Assembly (NCBI GenBank): GCA_963775935.1
Contig: CAVZKR010000002.1
Span: forward strand, 186,001 to 250,000
Direction: 5' to 3'
Source: JBBIPA01 sp963775935
GTDB taxonomy: Bacteria; Chloroflexota; Dehalococcoidia; GIF9; UBA5629
DNA: 64,000 nt
The notes beneath the pieces are model-generated. The model was not told where the DNA came from and did not search any database. It was given only the letters and a program-made list of their open reading frames with translations. Of this stretch, positions 45,173 to 54,127 are shown one piece after another. Each line of letters starts with the position of its first letter. Within the stretch, counting starts at the first letter, position 1. The position numbers were made by a program, and so were the translations under genes.

Positions 45173-46006
45173 ATGTTTCCAGAACCAATACTTGAGATTA
45201 CCTCTATCAATGGTGCAAAGATTAAACTAAATAGCGTGTATCATTCTGATTGTGTTGAATTTATGAAATCTATGGCCGAAAACTCCATAGATTTAACCGT
45301 TACCTCTCCACCTTATGACGAATTAAGAAACTATAACGGCTATCATTTCAACTTTGAGGACATCGCTAAAAACCTATATAGGGTAACTAAAAAGGGTGGT
45401 GTTTTAGTCTGGGTTGTTGGTGACAAAATAAAAAAGGGGGACAGAAGTCTTACTAGTTTCAAGCAAGCGATATACTTTAAAGAAGTTGGATTTAATGTTC
45501 ACGATGTTATGATTTACAAGAAAAGTAATACTCCCTTTATGAGAACAAATGCTTATACAAATTGCTTTGAATTTATGTTCGTATTTAGCAAAGGGGGGCC
45601 TAAAACATTTAAACCCTTAAAAGTTAAAACAGCAAGACAAGGGCATGAAATGATGCCTTTTAACAAAGGTGCTGATGGGGTAAATAGAAAAACTTTAGGT
45701 GAACTTAAACCTGAAAAAACGATGACAAATATTTGGGAATACCCCGTAGGTCTTCACGGGACAACAAGTGATAAAATTGCTTTTGAACACCCGGCAGTTT
45801 TCCCAGAGAAATTGGCAGAAGACCACATACTCTCATGGACTAATGAAGGTGAACTTGTTTTTGACCCAATGTGCGGCTCAGGTACTACTTGTAAAATGGC
45901 ATTTAAGAACAAGCGATTTTACATTGGCTGTGATATATCTAGCGAATACATTGAATTAACAGAGAAAAGGTTAAAAACATTAAGCCCTAAATTATTTACT
46001 CGATGA
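45173..46006 (+). CDS. DNA methyltransferase, beta class (passenger)
   Basis: 277 residues. The catalytic motif IV reads TSPPYDELRNY near residue 45 and comes before the SAM-binding motif I, DPMCGSGTT, near residue 240. That order marks the beta class of N4-cytosine/N6-adenine enzymes; SPPY favours N4-cytosine. No target-recognition call is possible. An AGAAAGGACAATA site precedes the ATG. Its end overlaps the end of the convergent HNH gene. Confidence 0.88.
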   Translation: MFPEPILEITSINGAKIKLNSVYHSDCVEFMKSMAENSIDLTVTSPPYDELRNYNGYHFNFEDIAKNLYRVTKKGGVLVWVVGDKIKKGDRSLTSFKQAIYFKEVGFNVHDVMIYKKSNTPFMRTNAYTNCFEFMFVFSKGGPKTFKPLKVKTARQGHEMMPFNKGADGVNRKTLGELKPEKTMTNIWEYPVGLHGTTSDKIAFEHPAVFPEKLAEDHILSWTNEGELVFDPMCGSGTTCKMAFKNKRFYIGCDISSEYIELTEKRLKTLSPKLFTR

Positions 46007-46559
46007 ATTTTATAGCTCTCTTTAGAAGTTCAATATTATCCTTGAATCTACCTATCCCCGTATTACAACTATCACATACCCAACCTCTTATTTCCCCTGT
46101 GTGGTGATTATGTTCGAGAACCACTTTACTGGTAATGCCAGCAATGGTTCGTTTAGCACAGATTGGACACTCAAAAGGTTCATTATTAGGCTTTATTTTC
46201 GACCATTTAATCTTTTCTTTAGGTGTCGGGTCTGTTCCTTCAAGCACTTTTCTACATTTCTGGCATGATGGCCTTCGAACTGGCCTATTATTTATAGCAT
46301 TTTGATTTCTAGCAAATTCTCTGGTATCTATGAGCTTATGACACATATTACAAATCTTCTTAGGAAAAGCATCGCCAGTTTTTGTAACGTCAAAAATCTC
46401 AAAATCATCTTTGTTTAATAAAACTTCTTGCCAAATCCTTACAAAGAAGATAGAAGCATCTTTACTTGTTTCTTCCTTTGTAATCCCAACATCATCTTTT
46501 TCAACTGCTATATTGGTAGAGATTTCAATATCTCTTTTGGCAATTACAAACTTGCTCAC
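45996..46559 (-). CDS. HNH / endonuclease VII-like protein (passenger)
   Basis: 187 residues. The C-terminal half has zinc Cys pairs (CPIC, CDSC) around VVLEHNHHTGEIRGWVC and CNTGIGRFKDN, the pattern of endonuclease VII-type HNH nucleases. An earlier Cys knuckle (CNMCHKLID... CQKC) could bind DNA. It is transcribed against the methyltransferase. It may be the cutting partner of that enzyme or a homing-type nuclease. Confidence 0.8.
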   Translation of the reverse strand: MSKFVIAKRDIEISTNIAVEKDDVGITKEETSKDASIFFVRIWQEVLLNKDDFEIFDVTKTGDAFPKKICNMCHKLIDTREFARNQNAINNRPVRRPSCQKCRKVLEGTDPTPKEKIKWSKIKPNNEPFECPICAKRTIAGITSKVVLEHNHHTGEIRGWVCDSCNTGIGRFKDNIELLKRAIKFIE

Positions 46560-46672
46560 ATAGCAAGTCTATCAAACTAGAGTAAATTTAACAATTCGTT
46601 GGCAAGATGATAATATGTCTATTAGAACATGTAAGTTATATAATGTCAACTACCTTAATCTAGGACAGCCCG

Positions 46673-47638
46673 TTAATTAAAAAGAGAAACCCGCAAATTA
46701 TTACTGCACAATTCTGGCATATTCCATGGCCTAATCCTGAGGCTTTTCGAATCTGTCCTTGGCAGGAAGAACTACTGGATGGGCTTCTGGGCAATGATCT
46801 ATTGGGATTTCATATTGCCTATCACCGCAACAACTTTTTGGAAACTGTTGACCGAATGCTGGAATCGAAGATTGACTACGAAAAATATGCAGTTCGGCGT
46901 GCTGGCAATACCACATTGGTGCGCCCTTTCCCGATCAGTGTGGATTTTGAAAGAATATCGAGTGAAGCTAGAAAAAAAGAAGTACTGGCAGAAATGCAAA
47001 TCTTAAGAGACAAATGGGGTTTGCAGGATAAACTTATTGGTATTGGTGTAGACAGGATTGATTATACCAAAGGCATTCCCGAACGGCTCAAAGCTCTGGA
47101 CAAGCTACTCTCTAAGTATCCTCAATATAAAAAGAAGCTAGTTTTCTTTCAATTGGGAGATCCCAGCCGAACGCATATCAAGAGATACCAGGAATTGAAT
47201 ATTGAGATCGATGATCTGGTTAAGGACATCAATGAGAGGCATCAATCAGATTGCTGGAAGCCGATAATTTATCTTAGAGGACATCATTCACATGGTACAC
47301 TGATGGCATTTAACCGGTTGGCGAATTTCTGTATAGTCAGCTCCCTCCATGATGGTATGAATTTAGTTGCCAAGGAATTTGTCTCCAGCAGGGTAGATGA
47401 AGAAGGTGTGCTGGTACTCAGCCGATTCACTGGTGCCTCCAGAGAGCTGGATGAAGCCATCTTAATTAATCCTTACGCTATCGATGATTTTGCAGAGAAG
47501 ATTAGAGAAGCCATAGAAATGCCTGAGCAGGATCAAAAAAAGCGAATGAGCAAGTTGCGTCGCAAAGTGCGCGATAATAGTATTTACCGCTGGGCGGGAG
47601 ACATTATTTCTGAGCTGACTAGTTCTAAATCCGAATAG
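46673..47638 (+). pseudogene. otsA: Trehalose-6-phosphate synthase, C-terminal part
   Basis: Continues the split gene: QFWHIPWPNPEAFRICPW, GIGVDRIDYTKGIPERLKAL, FCIVSSLHDGMNLVAKEF, all typical of OtsA. It has no start of its own near the element; an internal ATG at 46802 might give a partial protein without the first half of the active site. Followed 11 bp later by otsB. Confidence 0.9.
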
Positions 47639-47649
47639 TTTTAGTTCTA

Positions 47650-48450
47650 ATGAAGTATCTCTTTGGTTCATGGGAAAATATTGTCAAGCGTATCAGGGAA
47701 GCCAGCCACATACTGCTTGTGTTTGATTTTGATGGCACGTTAACACCTATCGTTGACACTCCGGAAATGGCAATACTGAAAGAGCAAACAAGGAAGCTTC
47801 TGAAAAGCCTGACACGCAACCGAAAGTTCACTTTAGCCATCATCAGTGGCAGGTCAATCACTGATTTGCAAAGTAAAGTAGCAGTTCCCAGCATAATTTA
47901 TGCTGGTAATCATGGACTTGAAATAGAGGGGCTGGGGCTGAATTTTGCTCATCCTATAACTGATGAAATTAGGCCGATAATGCGCTTAATAGGACTGGTA
48001 TTAAAGAAAGCACTGGGTGGGATACGTGGTGTTATTGTGGAGGATAAAGGCATTACCCTCAGCGTTCATCACCGCCTTGTGGATGGTGAGAAGACAGAGA
48101 AGGTTGAAGATATAGTCGAGAATACACTTGGTGTTGCTACAGCATTGGGCAAGGTGAGAACAACAGCGGGCAAGAAAGTTCACGAAGTACGACCAAATGT
48201 ATCCTGGGATAAGGGAAAAGCGGTAAAATATATTATGAAACGATACGGGAGAGGAGGAAGGAGAAGTGGAATACTGCCAATATACCTTGGCGATGATTTG
48301 ACAGATGAAGATGCCTTCAGAGTTGTTGAGAGCTACGGTGGTGTTGCAGTATATGTTGGCGGTGAAAACAATCGGTCGATTGCCAGCTACTATCTGAACT
48401 CGTCGGATGAAGTGGAACAAATGATAAAGGAATTACTTACACTCAACTAG
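47650..48450 (+). CDS. otsB: Trehalose-6-phosphate phosphatase
   Basis: 266 residues of the HAD family. Catalytic motif I reads VFDFDGTLTPI near residue 27, motif II IISGRS, and the late GDDLTDEDAF is motif IV. NVSWDKGKAVKYI fits the family. It removes phosphate from trehalose-6-phosphate. No ribosome site is visible, so translation is probably coupled to the preceding gene, which the insertion now breaks; the operon may depend on read-through from the element. Confidence 0.93.
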   Translation: MKYLFGSWENIVKRIREASHILLVFDFDGTLTPIVDTPEMAILKEQTRKLLKSLTRNRKFTLAIISGRSITDLQSKVAVPSIIYAGNHGLEIEGLGLNFAHPITDEIRPIMRLIGLVLKKALGGIRGVIVEDKGITLSVHHRLVDGEKTEKVEDIVENTLGVATALGKVRTTAGKKVHEVRPNVSWDKGKAVKYIMKRYGRGGRRSGILPIYLGDDLTDEDAFRVVESYGGVAVYVGGENNRSIASYYLNSSDEVEQMIKELLTLN

Positions 48451-48461
48451 GAAATGTATCT

Positions 48462-49838
48462 ATGATTGAATGGCTGAATCAAAACTGGATTTCTATCGTA
48501 GTACCAGTAGCGGTATTCCTTGCTTTTCTAATTATCTCTCTCTGGATGAGAAGAGTTGCTTATAGTTATTTCGATAAATTGCTCACCAGAGCAAGGTGGG
48601 AAGGCAGCCAGATCATTATACAGATTACAAGGAACCCTGTTTTCCATTGGTGCATGCTTTTAGGTGCCTATATTGCTATTATGATTTCGGTGCTGTCACC
48701 GGAAGCTAAATCTTTGGCTGGGAGGATATTGGCTACCCTTTTCGTTATTTCTCTGACTCTGGTGATTCTTAGCTTAGTAGAAAAACTAATCCAACATTAC
48801 ATTGGCAGAGTGAAGGCTCCGCCACCACCAACCAGATTAATTATCAATGCCGTGCGAGTTGCCATAGTTATCGTGGCTATCCTGGTAGTTATCGATATTT
48901 GGGGAGCACCTATCACCCCCGTACTTCTGCTCTTGGCTGCTTTCATACTGGTAGCTGTTGTCGCTTCACGTGATACATTGCTCAATATTTTCTCTGGTCT
49001 TCAACTAGTTGCCGGAGACCAGGTAAAGCCTGGCGATTTCGTCAAATTAGAATCTGGTGATGAGGGATATGTCACTGAAATAGCATGGAGGAATACCCGT
49101 ATCAAAGGGTTAGACGAAAGTATTATTCTGATACCAAACAGTAAGTTGATCCAGAGCACGGTTATCAACTATGGACACCCATTACGAAAAGCAACCAAGC
49201 CATTTCGTTTCTACACTAGACTACACTTAAAAGAATTAACTGGTTTACAGGCAACCACCCTATCACAATTGCTCAACGTCATGAAGAGAGCTCCGGATTC
49301 GACTGTATATTATCATACCCACCATTTCTTGGAAGAATATCAATATTTAACTCCTGAGCCAGCTAATGACTTTGCCCTGTGGGTAGACGATGCCCTTGGT
49401 GATAAACTACTGGCTGAGAAGCTAGCCTCTATTGACACTTTCGAATTCTCGAGTATCAGTGCATTGAAAGCGCGGATAAGAGATGTTATCAAAGCATATT
49501 TGATAGAGAATCCGCAAGAGGAACGCAAAGCCCCAGAAGATAGAGAATTTGATTTTATAAAGTCGATAAGCTTGGTATTGCCAACTCCTTATTCTGCGCA
49601 TGACCTCAGGGAGTTTGTTGAGGTACTGAGAAAGGTAACTATTCACTCTCTCTATTTTCATATGTTTGAAGCCAGGTTGAGGCTTGAAAAGGGGAATAAC
49701 GATTTTTCCATCTGGTTTAGAGATTGTCTGGAAGAGGATGACCTGGCGAATAAGATTGCGGGGCTGGACCCTTATGCTTATACCCTTGAAGGCTTGAGAA
49801 CAACGATAATTCGCTATATTGAAAAACGTATAAAATAA
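48462..49838 (+). CDS. Mechanosensitive ion channel (MscS family)
   Basis: 458 residues. Several membrane helices lie in residues 10-175. The pore-lining and beta domain then has LQLVAGDQVKPGDFVKLESG, YVTEIAWRNTRIK and IILIPNSKLIQSTVINYG. The cytoplasmic C-terminus is longer than in E. coli MscS. It opens on membrane tension and releases solutes during osmotic downshock, which fits its place in a trehalose operon. Confidence 0.92.
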   Translation: MIEWLNQNWISIVVPVAVFLAFLIISLWMRRVAYSYFDKLLTRARWEGSQIIIQITRNPVFHWCMLLGAYIAIMISVLSPEAKSLAGRILATLFVISLTLVILSLVEKLIQHYIGRVKAPPPPTRLIINAVRVAIVIVAILVVIDIWGAPITPVLLLLAAFILVAVVASRDTLLNIFSGLQLVAGDQVKPGDFVKLESGDEGYVTEIAWRNTRIKGLDESIILIPNSKLIQSTVINYGHPLRKATKPFRFYTRLHLKELTGLQATTLSQLLNVMKRAPDSTVYYHTHHFLEEYQYLTPEPANDFALWVDDALGDKLLAEKLASIDTFEFSSISALKARIRDVIKAYLIENPQEERKAPEDREFDFIKSISLVLPTPYSAHDLREFVEVLRKVTIHSLYFHMFEARLRLEKGNNDFSIWFRDCLEEDDLANKIAGLDPYAYTLEGLRTTIIRYIEKRIK

Positions 49839-49848
49839 GGGAGTGAGG

Positions 49849-51096
49849 TTGAATAGTAACATTTACGGACAGTCAGCACCAAAGCTACAGGATTATCAGC
49901 CCATAGTAGGGAAAAATACTATAGATGAACTCCAAATGCTTGCTGATAGACTATCAGAGAGAATCATTCAGAATATAAACTCTACCTTTACCGGAGGGGG
50001 GGTAGCCGAGATATTGTCGCGTATGGTGCCGTTATTGAGACAATTAGGTGTTGACGCACGATGGGATGTAATTCAGGGTACTAGTGAGTTTTTCGAGGTG
50101 ACCAAAAAATTCCATAATGCTTTTCACGGTATGGCGGATAGCATTTCAGAAGATGACCTTTCCCTTTTCCTTGCTGTTAGCCAAAAAAACATCGATGAAC
50201 TGAAACTTAAAGGAGACTATTTCTTTATTCATGACCCCCAGCCAGTAGCTTTGGTGGAAAACAGGAGAGAACTTGGTGGGCAATGGATATGGCGATGTCA
50301 TATTGATATCTCTAAACCGAATAGGAAACTTTGGGACTTCATACGCGGCTTTGTTATAAAGTATGATGCAGCAGTGTTTTCAGCCCCAAACTTTGCTCAA
50401 CAATTACCTATCAGGCAATTTATGATATCTCCTTCTATTGATCCATTGAGTGATAAGAATAAAGATATTTCTCGTCAGGCAATTGATGCTGTGCTACAAA
50501 AATATCACTTAGACGCTGAAAAACCTATGGTAGTTCAAATATCTCGATTTGATTACTTGAAAGATCCTGTCGGTGTCATACAGGCTTTTGAAATGGTCAG
50601 GAAAAATACTGATTGTCAGCTTGTCCTGGCTGGTGGTACTGCCACTGATGACCCCGAATCTGATAAAGTACTGGCAGAGGTGCAAGAGCGAGCTGCTGGT
50701 AATTCTGATATTCACGTTTTACTTATACCACCAGGCAGTGATGTAGAAATCAATGCCTTGCAAAGAGCTGCCACTGTTATTATCCAAAAGTCATTGAGAG
50801 AGGGTTTCGGGTTGACTATTAGCGAAGCATTATGGAAAGGAAAACCAGTGGTAGCAACTGCCGTAGGCGGCATTCCTTTGCAGATAAAAAATAAATTTAC
50901 TGGGTTGTTGTGTCATAGTATAGAAGGTGCTGCCTATGCGCTGAGGCAGCTTCTAGGCAATCCTGATTATGCTAAGTGGCTGGGTACCAATGGGCGAGAG
51001 CATGTTAAACAGAATTTCTTGATCACTCGACATCTCAAGGAATATATGCTCCTATTCTTAGTGTTGAATCACACGGCGGATGTTGTCTATTTATAA
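49849..51096 (+). CDS. GT4 glycosyltransferase, trehalose synthase TreT-like
   Basis: About 415 residues from TTG after AAGGGAG; a GTG two codons upstream is possible. The N-terminal domain has STFTGGGVAEILSRM and FFIHDPQPVALV, as in TreT enzymes. The C-terminal GT4 domain has VVQISRFDYLKDPVGVIQAF and the Glu-rich SLREGFGLTISEALWKGKP. TreT makes trehalose directly from NDP-glucose and glucose, so the cell would have two trehalose routes. The end (LVLNHTADVVYL) is intact. The related GT may also act on mannosylglycerate. Confidence 0.83.
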   Translation: MNSNIYGQSAPKLQDYQPIVGKNTIDELQMLADRLSERIIQNINSTFTGGGVAEILSRMVPLLRQLGVDARWDVIQGTSEFFEVTKKFHNAFHGMADSISEDDLSLFLAVSQKNIDELKLKGDYFFIHDPQPVALVENRRELGGQWIWRCHIDISKPNRKLWDFIRGFVIKYDAAVFSAPNFAQQLPIRQFMISPSIDPLSDKNKDISRQAIDAVLQKYHLDAEKPMVVQISRFDYLKDPVGVIQAFEMVRKNTDCQLVLAGGTATDDPESDKVLAEVQERAAGNSDIHVLLIPPGSDVEINALQRAATVIIQKSLREGFGLTISEALWKGKPVVATAVGGIPLQIKNKFTGLLCHSIEGAAYALRQLLGNPDYAKWLGTNGREHVKQNFLITRHLKEYMLLFLVLNHTADVVYL

Positions 51097-51278
51097 ACCT
51101 AGGCAATAATAGCGAGTAGTATCTTCGCCTCAGTGCTAACTTTCAAAGGGTTATTAGTTCAAAAATGTCAAATTATTGGTCACATCTTCATTTGAACTTA
51201 TAATTATCCCCAACAATTTTAACTTCAATTAAATCCTGCTCGTGAGAACATACTCAATTCTTAGAAGGTTTAATTTTT

Positions 51279-51306
51279 GGAACGTTGTGACGAAGCAATC
51301 TCTACC
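51279..51306. repeat. Right half of a dispersed repeat (island border)
   Basis: GGAACGTTGTGACGAAGCAA and then TCTCTACC: the complementary right half of the 40521 copy, ending one base before the terminase gene stop. Confidence 0.6.
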
Positions 51307-52671
51307 TTAGCGTACCTGTCCTGTGGCTTTGCGCGGCGTATAGTCTCTGGCTGCCTGTACTACGAGTGCCAGGCTCATCAGAAAATCATCGTGCCCCTCC
51401 GCAGGGTCAACAAAAAAGTTCAGGGTCTGGTTGGGGCGATAGACGCTCCTGGCTTTTTCCAGCTGGAACAGCAGTTCCCGGTACTCTGCTGAGCCGTCCT
51501 GCCGGTAGAGCTTTAATCTGCCTGAGTTGACCGCTGCCAGCAGGTCAAAGGCGGCTTCCGACTTGCTCTGCTGGGTGAATTTGAACGGAATCACTTTATT
51601 GCCGAGCGCTTGCTTCAGGAACGAAGCGACCGGCTCGCCGACGCCGGTGGCATCGATCATGATGCGGCTGCATTTCCAGACGTTTTTGAGAATATCAACC
51701 ATCTGCTGAAATAGGAGCGGATGTTTCTGCCCCACCCAGCAGTAATGTTCGACTATAGTGATGGCAGGTAGTGACACTGCATTTGAAAGTTGGGGCAGAC
51801 ACTGTAGCTCGGCAATGGTAATAACCGTGGCATCTCTGCCCTGCCTGATGAGCATTTGTTCTTCGGTGACCTCGGACTCACCAGCAAGGTCGATGCCGGC
51901 GATATAGATGCTGGCAGCCTGTCGCCGTCGCATTCTGGAGTGTGTTCCCTGTATCTGGGCGAGCTGCTGCGATGATAGAAAGCCGCCTCCACCGTGGAGT
52001 GGTATCAGGGTATATTGTGTCCTGAACAGGGGATGGTCCTCGCCCAGCCTCTGCCGCTCTGCTTCCACAAATGTTCCGTAATCAGGATTATGCCTGGCTA
52101 CCTCCTGCCAGTCGTATCTGAAATGCCTCTTGATACCATCGCTCTTTTCCAGTTCCAGGTTAGTCTGCTTGATCTCCTCGAGCAGGGTGGTGTCATCCCA
52201 GGTGGTGCCGTAGTGGATAGTGGTGACATTCGATGATGAGCCCATGGGACGGAACTCCTTGGTGTACTTCTCCCTGTTGACGTCCTGGGATTCGTCTATC
52301 TCCAGCAGAATATCAGCGGTATGACCTACCACTGCCGATGATGCCTCGGCTGAGAGGAAAATCTGGCGGGCAGCGCCCAGCTTGATGATGTAGCCCATTT
52401 CACTTTCCCAGATGCCGTTAAAGCCGAAGTCATCGAGCCGTTCCTTGAGACGCATCATGGAGATGATGGTCTGGGGCTTGAAAGTAGGTGCGCATTTGAT
52501 GGCATTGCCGCCCTTGGCCAGGTGCATGGTCAGCAGCAGCACTTCCAGCTGGGCGGAAAGCTCGTTTTTGCCGCCCTGGCGGGCTATCTCCACCGAGAAG
52601 GTTAAGCCCCTGTGCTCCTGGATGCTGGTGAGCACTGCTCTGGCTACTTCCTGCTGATATGGTCTCAGAAT
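51307..52671 (-). CDS. Phage terminase large subunit
   Basis: About 454 residues. Walker A-like VEIARQGGKNELSA, Walker B ADILLEIDESQDV, and nuclease-domain motifs GIDLAGESE and RIMIDATGVGEP. It is the motor and nuclease for packaging DNA. The family start LRPYQQEVARAV is encoded only if translation begins at ATT (52671) or ATC, since the first canonical start, GTG at 52635, would remove it. The small-subunit gene lies just upstream. Its usual portal partner is at 24.9 kb. It ends in a repeat half. Confidence 0.83.
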   Translation of the reverse strand: MLRPYQQEVARAVLTSIQEHRGLTFSVEIARQGGKNELSAQLEVLLLTMHLAKGGNAIKCAPTFKPQTIISMMRLKERLDDFGFNGIWESEMGYIIKLGAARQIFLSAEASSAVVGHTADILLEIDESQDVNREKYTKEFRPMGSSSNVTTIHYGTTWDDTTLLEEIKQTNLELEKSDGIKRHFRYDWQEVARHNPDYGTFVEAERQRLGEDHPLFRTQYTLIPLHGGGGFLSSQQLAQIQGTHSRMRRRQAASIYIAGIDLAGESEVTEEQMLIRQGRDATVITIAELQCLPQLSNAVSLPAITIVEHYCWVGQKHPLLFQQMVDILKNVWKCSRIMIDATGVGEPVASFLKQALGNKVIPFKFTQQSKSEAAFDLLAAVNSGRLKLYRQDGSAEYRELLFQLEKARSVYRPNQTLNFFVDPAEGHDDFLMSLALVVQAARDYTPRKATGQVR

Positions 52672-52720
52672 GATATTTACCTCTCACTAAATTGCTCCCA
52701 TTGCATAGGGGATAGGGTTT

Positions 52721-53047
52721 CTATTTAACCAGAATTTTGACCCCCAGCGGTATAGCTATCTCGGTCAATACTTTGGTGATAGCTTCCCGGAGCGATTTCT
52801 TCTGTTCCTTGCTGATATCGTAGCGGATGCCCACCAGGCGGGCGATGGTATTGGTTACCTTGAGATGCAGGTCAAACTTATCAGGGTCACTCTGGATAAG
52901 CTTGCGGAGCTTGACCCGCAGTATGGCGATTTCCTCGTCTAAGCCTTCTATTGTCCTGGCTTCCTCCAGCACCAGCTTCTCAGCTTCGCTGAGCGCCTGA
53001 GCGTAAAACCCTTGTCCTTTGCTTTTTTGAGTGTTTTTTCTTGCCAT
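52721..53047 (-). CDS. Terminase small subunit-like protein
   Basis: 108 residues, charged and helical, with LVLEEARTIEGLDEEIAILR, KVTNTIARLVGIRYDISK and a C-terminal LTEIAIPLGVKILVK. This fits small DNA-recognition subunits next to terminase in related phage clusters, but I cannot show an HTH. A start ATG has only a weak ribosome site and overlaps an upstream small gene, so coupled translation is likely. Confidence 0.6.
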   Translation of the reverse strand: MARKNTQKSKGQGFYAQALSEAEKLVLEEARTIEGLDEEIAILRVKLRKLIQSDPDKFDLHLKVTNTIARLVGIRYDISKEQKKSLREAITKVLTEIAIPLGVKILVK

Positions 53048-53138
53048 GTTCTTTTGCCTTGATCAGCCCGAAGACGAGGATATGCGCCGCCAGGTCATAT
53101 CTATTGTTATCCAGTGCCAGTTTCAGTAGTTTCACCAT
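52980..53138 (-). CDS. Small protein upstream of terminase
   Basis: 52 residues: VKLLKLALDNNRYDLAAHIL, then GLIKAKEHGKKKHSKKQ and a basic tail. The first half resembles small conserved proteins of this kind near terminase genes. It overlaps the terminase small-subunit gene by 68 bp in another frame. The ATG lies 17 bp downstream of the LexA-like site. A basic, possibly DNA-binding protein. Confidence 0.5.
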   Translation of the reverse strand: MVKLLKLALDNNRYDLAAHILVFGLIKAKEHGKKKHSKKQRTRVLRSGAQRS

Positions 53139-53154
53139 GATTAAAAGTTATAAT

Positions 53155-53168
53155 AGAACATATGTGCT
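53155..53168 (-). promoter_or_regulatory. LexA-like operator in the terminase promoter
   Basis: AGAACATATGTGCT, 11 of 14 bases like the palindrome at 60805. On the minus strand it sits in the spacer of TTGATT-17-TATTAT, just ahead of the small terminase-linked gene. Confidence 0.45.
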
Positions 53169-53300
53169 ATATAATCAAGACGAGAATGGCGTTTGTCTAT
53201 ACTCAATTGCTTATTGTCACGCTGTATTCTTTATGATAGAGTAATCGTGATTTTGTTTAAGGTCTCTGCTGTATCCTGTTCGCACAGGGGGTTAGTTACT

Positions 53301-54089
53301 ATGATAATACTACGCTGCGTGTCGAAGTTTATGAGAAAAAGCGCTGGCATATCGTGGGCAAAAGTGTCGATTATGCTTCTTGGTACAATTTTTGTAGCAA
53401 GTGGGATGGTGGGTTGCCAGCAGGCAGGTTCAGCGAGTGATGTGATTCCAATAAAAGCATCCAATAGCCTGCTCAACACAGCGATTACAACGATTAAGGC
53501 TATGGATGTGGAAATCGCCAGAATGGATAGCGATCTTACTGCTGTAGAGACCAGGCTGGCGAAGGTGGAGCAGGTAGCTAAACCAGCACTGCAATGGATT
53601 GAGTATATGAAAACGAAGGCTCAGCAGGAGCAGTGGAATGCACGGATACTCGAGGTAACCTCTGGCATGGATAAAATGAAGAATGACCAGTACCAGGTGG
53701 TGAAATTGCAGTTTATCGTTGATTTTTTAACCGCCGGGATGCGGTATTCCAGCGTCATCCAGATTGATGAGCTAGCTACTGGCAAAGTTACCCCGTATGA
53801 AGAGCTGCGCGATAGTCTCAAGAGGCAGGTGACTGAACTGACGTATCAGAGAGAGACCAAGGCAAAGGCGAGGAACCTGGCACAGTCAACCGCTCTAGGT
53901 TTGAAGGATCAGTATAAGCAATGGAAGGCGACCAAAATCGATAGCGCTACTTACAGGGTAAGCGGTAATGGCTTAGGGATGTCACAGGGACCGACTGTGG
54001 GTATGTGGACATACAATACCGATTTGGGGAAGCTTACTCCCCTTGATGAGGCAGCTTCTGCCCTCCAGAAAGTCCTGCTGGGCCAGTAG
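53301..54089 (+). CDS. Coiled-coil lipoprotein
   Basis: About 262 residues; start chosen at the ATG after a CAGGGGG site, with the ATG at 53331 as alternative. A signal sequence ends in a lipobox (SGMVGC). The rest is helical with coiled coils (MDVEIARMDSDLTAVETRLA and LKRQVTELTYQRETKAKA). Unrecognised. It would be lipid-anchored on the outside. It is divergent from the terminase genes and belongs to the host by its look. Confidence 0.6.
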   Translation: MIILRCVSKFMRKSAGISWAKVSIMLLGTIFVASGMVGCQQAGSASDVIPIKASNSLLNTAITTIKAMDVEIARMDSDLTAVETRLAKVEQVAKPALQWIEYMKTKAQQEQWNARILEVTSGMDKMKNDQYQVVKLQFIVDFLTAGMRYSSVIQIDELATGKVTPYEELRDSLKRQVTELTYQRETKAKARNLAQSTALGLKDQYKQWKATKIDSATYRVSGNGLGMSQGPTVGMWTYNTDLGKLTPLDEAASALQKVLLGQ

Positions 54090-54127
54090 AGGCTGCAGCG
54101 GGCTGCTGCTTTCTGCTGAGAGCCGTT

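Larger units (their letters stand above)
43233..46672 (+). mobile_element. IS1595-type element with passenger genes
   Basis: Bounded by perfect inverted repeats that begin CGGGCTGTCCTAGATTAAGG and extend 29 bases to TGACA. Flanked by an 8-bp duplication TTAATTAA (43225-43232 and 46673-46680), the size expected for the family. It carries a transposase, a P63C-domain gene, a DNA methyltransferase and an opposed HNH endonuclease gene. Much more AT-rich than the rest. A promoter (TTGACA, TATACT) starts inside the left repeat. Confidence 0.92.
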
